A DNA stretch of 64,000 bases from Micropterix aruncella (taxonomy: Eukaryota; Arthropoda; Insecta; Lepidoptera; Micropterigidae), in the NCBI GenBank assembly GCA_944548615.1, contig OX155952.1:1515001-1579000 (forward strand), read 5' to 3'. Under the pieces are notes generated by a model that searched no databases, was not told the origin of the DNA, and was given only the letters and a program-made list of their open reading frames with translations. The position numbers were made by a program, and so were the translations under genes. This document shows, piece after piece, positions 54,440 through 64,000 of the stretch; the first letter of the stretch is position 1; the number at the start of each line of letters is the position of its first letter.

Positions 54440-54600
54440 ATAAAACCATATTTTTTTAACAACCACTTTTTATAAAGACTTGTAATTGATTATAAATGGA
54501 ATTAGATTGTTCTACTCCATACTACAATTTAGCAACCCTTTCACGCCGATAAAATGCAGGTGGCGCTGATAGCATTGATAGCGAAACTAATTATCTATTA
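54440..54600 (-). repeat. Dispersed repeat, inverted copy of 22735-22830
   Basis: On the minus strand: AGCGCCACCTGCATTTTATC, GGCGTGAAAGGGTTGCTAAA, GTATGGAGTAGAACAATCT. Matches the order at 22735-22800. Confidence 0.65.
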
Positions 54601-54901
54601 ATTTTAACATTTATATTTTTTGTGTTTTCTGATAAATATTTTTCTCTCGCTTTAATCGTACATAATTGCCAGTAGAAATCTTTTTTTTTGTCTATTTAAA
54701 CTATTTCCTTTTATTATCTTTTTTTTGTAAATTTGTTTTTTTTTTGTTTTAAATATTTATGACATTTGTCCTTATTTTTCCTATAATTAAAATGTGCCCT
54801 GGAACAAGTTATCACTTAGTTGGACGGCATGGAACTGACATAACTTGTTGTGGGTTTTTTTTTTAAAAGTTTCATTTTATTCCTTATTAAAGTGTAGATA
54901 T

Positions 54902-54995
54902 TGGGCTCAATTGCGTTTCACTTGAACTAAAATCGGAAATTAGTTTATGTCAACGAGGCAGAGCAGTACGTCAGAGCGGAGAAATGAATGGTTGT
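54902..54995 (+). mobile_element. Half copy of the GGGCCCGATTGCG MITE
   Basis: GGGCTCAATTGCGTTTCACT, TGAACTAAAATCGGAAATTA, then ACGAGGCAGAGCAGTACGTC. Only the left arm; the right arm is gone. Confidence 0.8.
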
Positions 54996-55034
54996 CACTG
55001 TCAAGATAAAGTAACTAAACCTAACACCACACGA

Positions 55035-55125
55035 AATTAGATTATTATTGCTTTAATTATTGGGTTTTTGTAATCAATCAGTCTTTAATAAAAACAATAT
55101 TATCAATGTTATTGTAGATGGCAAA
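55035..55125 (+). repeat. Dispersed repeat fragment
   Basis: TTATTGGGTTTTTGTAATCAATCAGTC and ATCAATGTTATTGTAGATGGC match 22630-22700 and in part 15720-15770. Confidence 0.55.
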
Positions 55126-55209
55126 GTAAATTTCTTTTTATTTATTTTATTTATTTATTTGTGGTAGCGTACCTAGTTTGCAACAAGCGTAACACAAATC
55201 ATAGGTAAT

Positions 55210-55513
55210 GGGCCCGAATGTGTTTCTTCGTGAACTAAAATAGGAACTTAGTTCAACCGAATGAGACAGAGCGATGCGTTAGAACGGTATATGAAATGAA
55301 CTATCGTCGATTCTCCCGCACCAGAACTACCTGTCGAACTTATAGACGCCCGAATAAGTTTGAACACATTTCGTGCTGTATTAGATTCAAGATGCTTTAT
55401 TTTTGGTGGGTAGTTTTAACCGTTCATTTCACATTCCGCTTTAGCGTATTGCCCTGTCTCGTTCACATGAACTAATTTCCGATTTTAGTTCACGAAGGAA
55501 CGCAATCGAGCCG
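55210..55513. mobile_element. MITE with long terminal inverted repeats, copy 2
   Basis: GGGCCCGAATGTGTTTCTTC... at the left, ...GAACGCAATCGAGCC at the right, with GTGAACTAAAATAGGAAC and CCGATTTTAGTTCACG just inside. 304 bp, colinear with 22137-22435. Confidence 0.88.
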
Positions 55514-55599
55514 ATTGGATGAATTATGTGTATTTCATAACTATAAAATCAGTATAAGCTCAATTCACATAGATGAAACAAGATACAAGCACCATTTGT

Positions 55600-56830
55600 C
55601 CCAAGTGTGTTAAGGCCAATTATTTTTCTAGTGTGCATTAATGACCCTACTAATGTGGCATTACATAGAGATAAGGCAATACTATTCGCTGATGATACCG
55701 CTCTAGTCTTTCGTTAGAAAAAATGTCGAGCCGAATACCAAATCGCTGAATCGCTAAGTAATATTAACTTTTGACTAAAAAATGACCTACTTATGCTATG
55801 CAAAGAAAAAACGAATTACATCACATTTTCCATAACTAATAATAGAAATGTTAAACGTGTAGGCCTCAAAATTCATACGTGTAATACAACTGCTCAAATA
55901 GGATTAAAACATTCTTGCTGGGCTTATACTATTAAAGAGCATAAATCACAAGCGAAATATACTGGCCTAATATTTGACAATACATTGAAATGGGATTTTC
56001 ATATCGGTATTATGACGGCCAAAATACGAAAATCCATCTATCTTTCAAGACTCCCCTTAAAACGCTCAAAACTATTGATAATACTCTAGTGCAGCGGTTC
56101 CCAAAGTGTATGTCGCGACCCACCGGTGGGTCGCAAGCCGATTACAGGTGGGTCGCCAACACAACGTATGAACGTAGAGTATTATAAGGCAGATAGACGA
56201 CGAGATAGATTGACTGGCGAGTCTAAGTGTATTTAGGATACCTACAGACAATATAATAAAATATAATAAATAAACAAAATAAAGATAGCACTTGAAAAGA
56301 ATAGAATATAAAACTAACAATCTTGTAACAGCGCGGGAAGATGAAATAGCCGCGCGAAGAGACAGCGCCCCGTCTCTAGCCTCGTCTCGCTCTTATCAGT
56401 CACCCATCGCATCGCACCGTTCCTGTCGGCTTTACGCATCGCATTTATTGGTTTTCGGTTGCTAAATACGATGGATAAGTGTTCTAGCAAAAGTTTCTAT
56501 TTTTTATGTTGTCGCACCTTACAATTTATTACAAATTAATGTCACAGTTATGATACTTACAAATGAATTCTATATTTTTTACATCAAACCACTCACTAAC
56601 TTTTCCGAAAAAGTTCTCGCTGGGTCGCAAAATATTGTGATTTTAAAAAGTGGGTCGCGGCGTCAATAAGTTTGGGAACCCCTGCTCTAGTGCATAGAAA
56701 CATATATGATATAATATGGTATTCCGGGCTGGGGAGGATGTACGCCTATTGATTTAGACCCAATTGTAAAGGCTCATAAAGCATTGCTAATGTTTATGGG
56801 TAATAAACCTTAGACTCTTCAAGTGAGTTA
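55600..56830 (+). pseudogene. LINE reverse transcriptase relic interrupted by a hAT MITE
   Basis: The first part reads IIFLVCINDPTNVALHRDKA then ILFADDTALVF (FADD box with both catalytic aspartates, about 55676-55710). The frame 55793-56089 continues LCKEKTNYITFSITNNRNVK and SQAKYTGLIFDNTLKWDFHI (thumb). The MITE 56092-56684 follows; after it VHRNIYDIIWYSGLGRMYAY and PIDLDPIVKAHKALLMFMGN resume the protein. YTG.IFD..LKWD.HI matches the LINE at 16436-17191 in kind. Stops and frameshifts pre-date or post-date the insertion. 5' and 3' parts are missing. Confidence 0.85.
56084..56692. mobile_element. Buster-type hAT MITE with perfect TSDs
   Basis: The element runs 56092-56684 (593 bp). It begins CAGCGGTTCCCAAAGTGTA and ends AGTTTGGGAACCCCTG. 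CTCTAGTG flanks both sides (56084-56091, 56685-56692). The reference for the uninterrupted form of the MITE at 4440-5659. Confidence 0.96.
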
Positions 56831-58391
56831 ACCATTTTTGGTTAGACGCTTACAAATGCTAAAATTGTATCTAACCAATATTGGTTAGGGCTCTCCGCGC
56901 TGCGTAAAATGCCAACTTTTTAAATAATTATTCATTATTATCTTAATTGTTTGACGAGATAAGGTTATAATATTTTATATTTCAAATTTCAATGCGATCA
57001 TTCAACAGTTATTCTTTTTACAATCCGTATAGTAGTTTAAAAGTTTTTCTCAAGGCCATCGACTTCACGCACAAAACTGTCCCGGGCAGAAGTGACGACT
57101 AAATTTTTACCCCGCGATAAGAAGGGTTAAATGACCTTTTTAGTGAGCTGGAGTTGCTGGTTATTAGGCATTTTTTTGCGAAAGTAGTCCACATAAACTA
57201 TATACGAAATCCATATCTACACCAAATCACTAAACATGCAACACAAACGAGGAGCACCACTACTCAGAAGCACTTACTTACCAAAACAATGACAAAGTGT
57301 GGGCAAAGGCTATTTTTTCATACATAGCCTCCAAGATTTTCAATGCATTTCAAATAAAATTAAAACCACCTATGGAAAAAAGCTAATAAGCAAATTATTC
57401 CACTACTTGTGAAATTTGGATGACATGAGATTGAGGTGCTCATCGTCGTCATTCTCCATTAAAATCCTCCTCATATTTAACCTGACCTCTTTTTATTTAG
57501 TGCTTCTAGGATTATTATTGACGTGACAACGTCTTATAAATCGATGGAGCCTGCTGCACGCACGAAAAACATGACTCATGCGGCGTTACCTCGCTCTGAG
57601 GCGTTCCATTTATTATATTTATTATTCAATATAATTGCTGCCATCTACCGGTTGCGACAAGAATTATTTACTAACCTCAGTCTAAAATAGTACGAATGAA
57701 AATCACTAGATTGATTTAAATTCTTGACATAATTTTATATGTATTCTTGATATACGGAATGTTATTACTGAACGGACAATTTTCTTGTGGGTACAACAAA
57801 GAGCAACGAAGTAAGCATCTTTTATTAAAAAAAAATTTTTATAAAAAGCTATCATTACGATGCGCTATCTAGCGGTTGGTAAAATGTCGCTGATATTGTT
57901 TATTTACGACGTATTACCTACCGCTAGATGGCGCAGCGTGCTCAAACGCTTCTCAAACCGTTATTTAACAGTTTGAGATTTCAAACTTTCAAATAAAAAT
58001 AAAACAATAAACTTTAAACAATAAACAATTATACAATTATACTGCTATACAATAATACATTTACATGTTGTAGTCAAATCGGTGAGTATAAAAGCATATA
58101 TTTTTAGGTGTTTGTAATAAACAATATCAGAATCTTAAATGAAACTGCTTCAAATGCAGCCATTCCATCAGTATTTTCTTATGACGTTGTCACGTTCAAC
58201 TATCGTCAGTAAACCGACTATTATATATTGACTACTAACCTGACTATTTTAATTACTACTTTTTTATTAGTAGCATTTTTTATTTTTTATTATTACCTCT
58301 ATCGATTAATTATTTCTTCTCCCTATAACCATACAGAGCCACAGCAACGCGTGGCCAGCATACAGTACAGCAACAGTTGGTTATTTTAATA
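56831..58391. other. AT-rich DNA with small repeats, no gene seen
   Basis: Short related fragments only. ATTTTTGGTTAGACGC and CCAATATTGGTTAGGG near 56830-56890 form a loose inverted pair. A palindrome at 57863-57934 is listed separately. Confidence 0.4.
57863..57934. repeat. Imperfect palindrome, GCGCYATCTAGCGGT
   Basis: GCGCTATCTAGCGGTTGGTAA and TTACCTACCGCTAGATGGCGC are inverted around a 29-bp centre. Probably a tiny MITE or its end pair. Words like AGATGGCGC are frequent ends of small insect repeats. Confidence 0.7.
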
Positions 58392-58857
58392 ATATTTTTA
58401 CTTGGTATATTTTCGCTTTCTTAATTATTTTTTTCAACTTGATTATGAAGTATTAGGTATCATTAAAATAACTCTTGAGATACATACTACTTATCTATTA
58501 CAGCTATTCGATGTATTTTATTTCATTTTTTCTTTTTCTCAGTTATAATAGGTACCTTTGATAAGTGTGCGCAGAATACAAAACTTACAAGTAACCTAGT
58601 CGAGTCTATCTCGGTACGGGCGTCAGCCAAGTTAGACACAGTTTGTAAATTACCATTTTAAGCATTACTTTCGGAAATAAATTTATTTTTATTTTTATTA
58701 TTCTTATTTACACAAGCGTTACGTCAAATAAAATACATCGAATAGCTGTAATAGATAAGTAGTATGTATCTCAAGAGTTGTTTTAATGATAACTAATACT
58801 TCATAATCAAGTTGAAAAACATAATTAAGTCAACGAAAATATACCAAGTAAAAATAT
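58392..58857. repeat. Long inverted repeat: 132-bp arms, 202-bp centre
   Basis: Left arm 58392-58523 begins ATATTTTTACTTGGTATATT, right arm 58726-58857 ends AATATACCAAGTAAAAATAT. They pair almost throughout, including CAACTTGATTATGAAGTATT and CAGCTATTCGATGTATTTTA. The centre holds CTCGGTACGGGCGTCAGCC and ends in AT-rich LINE-tail-like sequence (TTTCGGAAATAAATTTATTT). A foldback element or an inverted duplication. Confidence 0.92.
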
Positions 58858-59408
58858 CCCTAGAATTTAAAAAGATCGTGAACTTTTCAATAGACTTCCA
58901 ATAGACAATCATATTCTAACTTCAAATACGCCATTAAACGGAAACTCTTACCAAATTAAAAATTGTATTTAGCCCACCTTGTAACGTAATTTTAGACTAC
59001 CTTGTAACGTTAATTATACATACTTTAATTGTCAGTTATGACAATAATTATTATTGTAACATCTTGTTTTAAAATTATGATTAAGTGAACGTTTACTGAC
59101 TTATGTTCGGAATTAAAACATGTTTTTATAAAGATAGTAATAATATGCGAACGAGTACCGAACTTTGCACCAGAACAGTAATGCACAGAAGTCAACAGTA
59201 ACCGGCTTATAAACAGTATAATTGTAACTAATCGTTTTAAGTTTACCTAATATTTAATCTTTCATTTTATTTTTTTTTATTTTTCAGAAAACTTACAGCG
59301 TTTCATACTCAATGCTAACACATATTATACGAATCTAAGGTCAATTAAAAGTTTTCACAATTAAACTAAATCTTTTGTTACATCGCAAGGTGCTATGAAA
59401 AAAATGCA

Positions 59409-59968
<560 letters not shown>

Positions 59969-60158
59969 CTATTATAAATTTAATATAAATTTATTATATG
60001 ATATATTTTTATATAAAAAAAATAATAATAATTATAAATTTAAATAATTAAGGGGAAAGGGATAGGGAAGCCACATTATGAGTTATGTAGATGTACTTTA
60101 GATATATGATGATATATAACATACATACATATAAACAGAATAATTGTAAATATGTCCA

Positions 60159-61110
60159 TTGATTTTATTACACTATAAAATCAATGATATGTCTAAAACT
60201 GTTATTTTAAATTTTAATAGAAAGACATCATCTATAAAAGTTAACTACCCGGTTGAACTTGCGGAATCAGTTAAATTCCTCGGACTACATGTGGACGGAA
60301 AGATGTCATGGAATCTACATTTAGAGCATGTTAAGTCAAAACTTTCGTCAGCCTACTATGCTCTATTACGCATCAGAAGTTGTTTGGAGAGAACTGATGT
60401 AATATCGGCCTATTACGCGCTAGTTGAGTCACACCTGCGCTATTGTATTCTTTTATGGAAAATGCAGCGCACATCAACAGTGTATTCACTCTCCAGAAAA
60501 GAGCCATACGTGCGATAGTAGGTATTGGTCCACGGCAGTCATGTCGTGAACACTTCCGAAAACTAGGGATATTGACCGTATATGCGATTTTTGCTCAAAA
60601 AGCTCTTTGCGAATTCTATTGCAATAAGAGCTCAGCCATATCCCACGAGGAAGTACATCGGCATGACACCAGGAATAAAACCCTGTAACTCCAACCGTTC
60701 GTAGCACGTACTGCCAAGTTCCAGGCGACTAGTCGATACTTAGGCCTTAAACTTTTCAATAAATTGCCCGAAAGATTAAAAGCAATTAAAAACATCGATA
60801 TTTTCAAGAGATCCATCCGAGTCTACCTGCTTAAAATCAACATGTATGCTCATAACGACTTTTTAAAATATTTTGAAAATACATAGCATCGTATCTACCC
60901 ATTTAATCTAATACATATTATTTACCATTAATTGCTTTGTTGTAAACTGTTATCATAATAGTATATGTTTTTGTAAATTGGTAAGTTTAAAGCTATATAT
61001 TGTATATTATCTCTTATCTAAATTGAGTAACTAGTTTAAGATTAATGACTGTCATTCCTACACAATTGTATGGTTGTATTGGAAATAAATACTTTTATCT
61101 TATCTAATAT
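60159..61110 (+). pseudogene. LINE C-terminal half, frameshifted
   Basis: The frame 60159-60460 reads KTVILNFNRKTSSIKVNYPV, ESVKFLGLHVDGKMSWNLHL and KLSSAYYALLRIRSCLERTD, then SAYYALVESHLRYCILLW. After a frameshift near 60458 it goes on INSVFTLQKRAIRAIVGIGP, SCREHFRKLGILTVYAIFAQ and, past a stop, RYLGLKLFNKLPERLKAIKN and IDIFKRSIRVYLL. KFLGL..D..MSW..H and RAIR...G......CR..F..L.IL are typical of Jockey/CR1-like LINEs. The 3' part runs to AATAAATACTTTTATCTTATC near 61110. 5'-truncated just after the (TA)n tract. Confidence 0.87.
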
Positions 61111-61711
61111 ATACATACATACACGTGCACAAATAATAAATTACTTTAAGTAATACGATATGGTAATAATAATTCATCATAAATAAAGTTTTGTGAAATA
61201 TGTTATACCTATAATATTTATCCCATATACACTCATATAATTACCCAATATTGCGGCAATTTCCTATAATATAGAAGGGGTCCATATAGAATATATTATG
61301 TATATGGACACAACAGATGAACAAAACCGCACAAAATCTCCCCTCAATAAAAGCTCTGCCTGGTGAAGTGATAAAATTCCGTCCAAGCTGCAATCTTTAG
61401 TATATTTCAGGGCTTTAAAATCTGTATTGTCATGTAAAAGTAATTAAATATTTAAAATTAGAGATAAATAAATAAATAAAAATAAATAAATTATAATCCA
61501 TCGGTTTTGTTTAGTTAAGTAATATACTTTTGTTACAATGAAGCTCAGTTTAAGCTAATATTAAATGACTGAACTGAAATGTGTTATTATATGTGGAACT
61601 TTAAGCTATTATATTGGTTTTTACCTGTGATGTTGCCATTCTATAAAAGAAATTTAATACAAAAAAATATATAATTTTATTATTTTTTACAGCTTATTAT
61701 TTAGGTACTTG
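61111..61711. other. AT-rich DNA, no gene seen
   Basis: No protein or repeat family recognised. Short (AATA)n near 61465-61490. Confidence 0.4.
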
Positions 61712-61992
61712 TTTGTTTGTTTGTTTATAAACTTTATTGTGAAATGTCACAATGAGCGGGTTTATTGTCATATGCCAATCTCTTACAACCAACCCTACTA
61801 TGACGTGTTATATGAATGTGTGAGTGTAAGATGTCTGTAAGTGTGTGTCTTGTTATTGCATTCGATCGACTTAGTTGAAAATGCAATTCCGTTAATTTGA
61901 TCCCAACGGAAAATGGTGACCCAGCCGGGAATCGAACCCGGGACCTTACAATGTAAGATCAGGCGACCTAACCACTATGCCACCGGGCGGGT
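61712..61992 (-). mobile_element. tRNA-headed SINE, full length
   Basis: On the minus strand: tRNA-like head (61914-61992) with A-box TGGCATAGTGG and perfect B-box GGTTCGATTCC, then CCGTTGGGATCAAATTAACG, GTCGATCGAATGCAATAAC, GTAAGAGATTGGCATATGAC, AATAAACCCGCTC, CACAATAAAGTTTATAAAC and (AAAC)n. Acceptor-like ends GCCCGGT/GCTGGGT can pair. Pol III would transcribe it; a LINE must supply reverse transcriptase. Two more copies lie at 12299 and 62131. Confidence 0.9.
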
Positions 61993-62130
61993 ACTCTCAT
62001 CTCTCATCAAAATCACAGTTTAGTGATTTTGATGAGAGTTTGATAATACCTCTACTGTAAAACCCTATAAAATCAAATAATGCTTTGAAGGCGTTCTTCA
62101 CTGTCTCTTTGGATTTAATTTTTGAAAAGC

Positions 62131-62890
62131 CTTCACGCCTCAGTGGCATAGTGGTTAGGTCGCCGGACGGGACGGAAGCAAAGGGAACGTTATACGGCCC
62201 TGAACCTTGCTGTGGCGTACCAAAAAGCCTTGCAAACCTAATGCTCAAACAAATGTGTTTAGAACAATCCGTCAACCACTGGAACAACACGCCAGGGTTG
62301 AATCATTCCAAAGCGCTTATTAAGCCTTACGACCGTAAGACGGCCCGTGAGGCCTTATCGCTAAATAGGAACAATGTACGCATACTGGTGAGGGCGCTCA
62401 CGGGGCATTGTGGCCTGAACAAACACATACAACCTCAAGCTCCTAGATATAAAAATGTTCAAGTTCTGCCAAGGGGCAGAGGAAACTCCCCAGCACCTCC
62501 CCAGCACCATGTGCGAGTGTCGCCCGCTGATGCGTAAAAGATACACCCACTTGGGTGGTCATTACCTCCAACCTGAGGAGGTAAGACGATCTGGCGTCAA
62601 AAGCCTGCTGCGGTTCTTAGCGCGACACGAGGCTTAGCGCAGAACTATAGTAGATGGCGAACACAATAGATCAGCAATGCTCGCAGTGTTACAAGGCTCA
62701 TAAAGACCTTAGAAAAGCCCCACTCAACAAGTAAAAAATAGGTCGCCCTATCTTACATTGTGAAATTCCGGGTTCGATTCCCGGCTGGGTCAATAGGTAT
62801 TTTTCGTGGCGATAAAATCGAGGGGATTTGGATTTTAATTCTGTCGAGCAAATGCAATAACACGTCACACACACACGCGAATATAATCAA
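62131..62890 (+). mobile_element. tRNA-headed SINE, split by a LINE fragment
   Basis: Head part 1: CCTCAGTGGCATAGTGGTTA-GGTCGCC (62138-62164). Part 2 after the insertion: TAGGTCGCC, CTATCTTACATTGTGAAATT, CCGGGTTCGATTCCCGGCTG, GGGTCAATAGG and a diverged body to GTCGAGCAAATGCAATAAC and (CA)n. The hairpin tail is missing. It lies about 140 bp from the SINE on the other strand. Confidence 0.88.
62165..62738 (+). pseudogene. 5'-truncated LINE fragment (C-terminal region) inside the SINE
   Basis: Flanked by TAGGTCGCC (62156-62164, 62739-62747), with GTAAAAAA before the right one as a short A-tail. The frame 62085-62537 gives WNNTPGLNHSKALIKPYDRK, REALSLNRNNVRILVRALTG and HCGLNKHI; after a frameshift LKMFKFCQGAEETPQHLP, CRPLMRKRYTHLGGHYLQPE and GVKSLLRFLARHEA follow. 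R.L..LTGH..LN.HL, C..C....ET..H.L..C and R..HLG are the zinc-knuckle region after RNase H in I/R1/Jockey-type LINEs. Only the last ~190 residues were ever inserted. Confidence 0.9.
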
Positions 62891-63116
62891 TAGTAAATAA
62901 TAACTCGGAATAAAATTTTGTTACCCAATAACTTTTTTTTTAATATTTAAAAAAAAGTCAATAATATGAAGATTTGATATCAAAACACGGTAGATAAAAA
63001 AATACGAAAATAAGGTGTCCTTAAAATTAATGTAGGTACCTATATCAGATATGGAAATAGAAATATATTATGTGAATTAAAAACAAAATATCAAAGAAAT
63101 AACTAAAAATATTAGC

Positions 63117-63835
63117 AACTAGGTGACCCGTGCCCACTTCGTTGGGCGGTAAAACTTATTACTTGTGATGAAATTATGAGTGTGGTTTGGTTAGTACTGA
63201 GTGCTATGATTTATTTTCTGACTGCCAAAAGATGGGTTACATTTTTACTGCATATGTATGTATGTATTTGCATGTTAATTTGTCTATATTACCGTTATTT
63301 GTGAGTCTTGTCTTCTTATGAGTGTCTTATCTCTTTAACCATTTATGCAGTAAAAGTGAAATTATGAGCAGTAAAAGGAAAAGTCTTTTGTTTTAAACAC
63401 TTGAAACGATAAATTTACTTATTTTGATAATAATTCATAATATGACCAATAAACATGACCTAACGATTTAAATTATTTTTTTTATATAAAATACTACTGT
63501 TTGTTACTTAAATATAAAAGTTAGACATATGCTGTGGCTGACTTTTTTGTAGGCATTATTAAGCTCTACAACTTTTCCCTAGAACCTAATCACCTATCAT
63601 CATTAAGGCAGCGTTCGTTATAAACCTTTTCGCTCGATCGTTTTTTCCGATTTACTTTGGAAATCCGACTAGCACGAAAAAGTCTTTTTATTTTTTGGAT
63701 TAATATGTAGCCTATAACACTTACAAATAACGTGGCTTTCTATTGGTAAAATAATTTTTAAAATCGGTTCAGTAGATCCAGAGATTACTTCCTACAACGT
63801 CACAAACTTTACCTCTTTATAATATTAGTATAGGT
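63117..63835 (+). repeat. Repeat ending CTTTATAATATTAGTATAGG
   Basis: Begins near CTAGGTGACCCGTGCCCACT-TCG and ends CTTTATAATATTAGTATAGG, the end type of the tandem pair at 27783-28322. Inside are AATATGTAGCCTATAACACT and TCGGTTCAGTAGATCC, standard words of this insect repeat class. Confidence 0.7.
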
Positions 63836-64000
63836 AAAATAATGACGATACAAGCGTTATTTAACTTTAAAATTACTGTTAAAAAATCATTTTCTAAATC
63901 ATGTTCAGTCTGCAACAAATCTCCATTTCTTTTATTGAATAAAATTAACGAAACTGATTATTGTTTTTTTTTTTTTTTTTTACGGTTTAGGAAACATATT
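63836..64000. other. AT-rich DNA to window end
   Basis: No feature recognised; a run of about 18 T at 63964-63981. Confidence 0.4.

Noticed and set aside
61914..61992. tRNA gene on the minus strand
   Set aside because: A- and B-boxes are good, but the sequence runs directly into a SINE body and recurs at 62138, and the anticodon arm is abnormal. It is a SINE head.

Overview
The window reads as gene-poor nuclear DNA from an insect, most likely a moth or butterfly. It is AT-rich and has no prokaryotic gene organisation and no intact host protein gene that I can recognise. It is filled with short, decayed and nested transposable elements. Pointers to Lepidoptera are a LINE end coding EAYVQQWTSTG, elements bounded by AACCGACT/AGTCGGTT, repeats ending TTTATAATATTAGTA, and a short run of the insect telomere motif TTAGG. 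The species call is inference.

Layout. 0.4-6 kb: an internally deleted hAT with perfect target-site duplications (TSDs), a LINE scrap, a head-to-head Penelope-like tail palindrome, and a hAT MITE split by a 664-bp retroelement (called RS here). 7-15 kb: mariner and LINE relics, a hAT MITE, a composite foldback element (9.5-10.7 kb), a tRNA-type SINE, a 2.1-kb pogo element, more LINE. 16-28 kb: LINE relics, a family of repeats carrying about 120-bp minisatellites, an IS630-like transposon, MITEs. 28.6-30.1 kb: three RS copies in tandem. 30-43 kb: tandem repeats, LINE ends, MITEs, RS fragments, a Buster-type hAT. 45-51 kb: Penelope-like endonuclease relic, then a hAT holding a 1.9-kb LINE whose 526-codon reverse transcriptase frame is open. 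52-63 kb: RS copy, LINE carrying a hAT MITE, a long inverted repeat, about 550 bp of (TA)n, LINE, and two SINEs, one split by a LINE fragment.

Between the elements lie islands of higher-complexity, ORF-less sequence rich in homeodomain-like sites (5.7-6.2, 10.7-11.2, 22.9-23.3, 26.3-26.7, 43.9-44.1 kb and others). They could be regulatory DNA of a gene desert; this is untested.

The most interesting signal is the 5' module of the RS family. Five copies start exactly 8 nt before the same TGTC. The first ~95 nt can be folded with the P1-P2-P3-P1'-P4-P2' topology of HDV-like self-cleaving ribozymes, with some paired changes between copies. A second signal is a 3'-terminal hairpin shared by the SINEs and the RT-bearing LINE, which suggests a SINE-LINE partnership.
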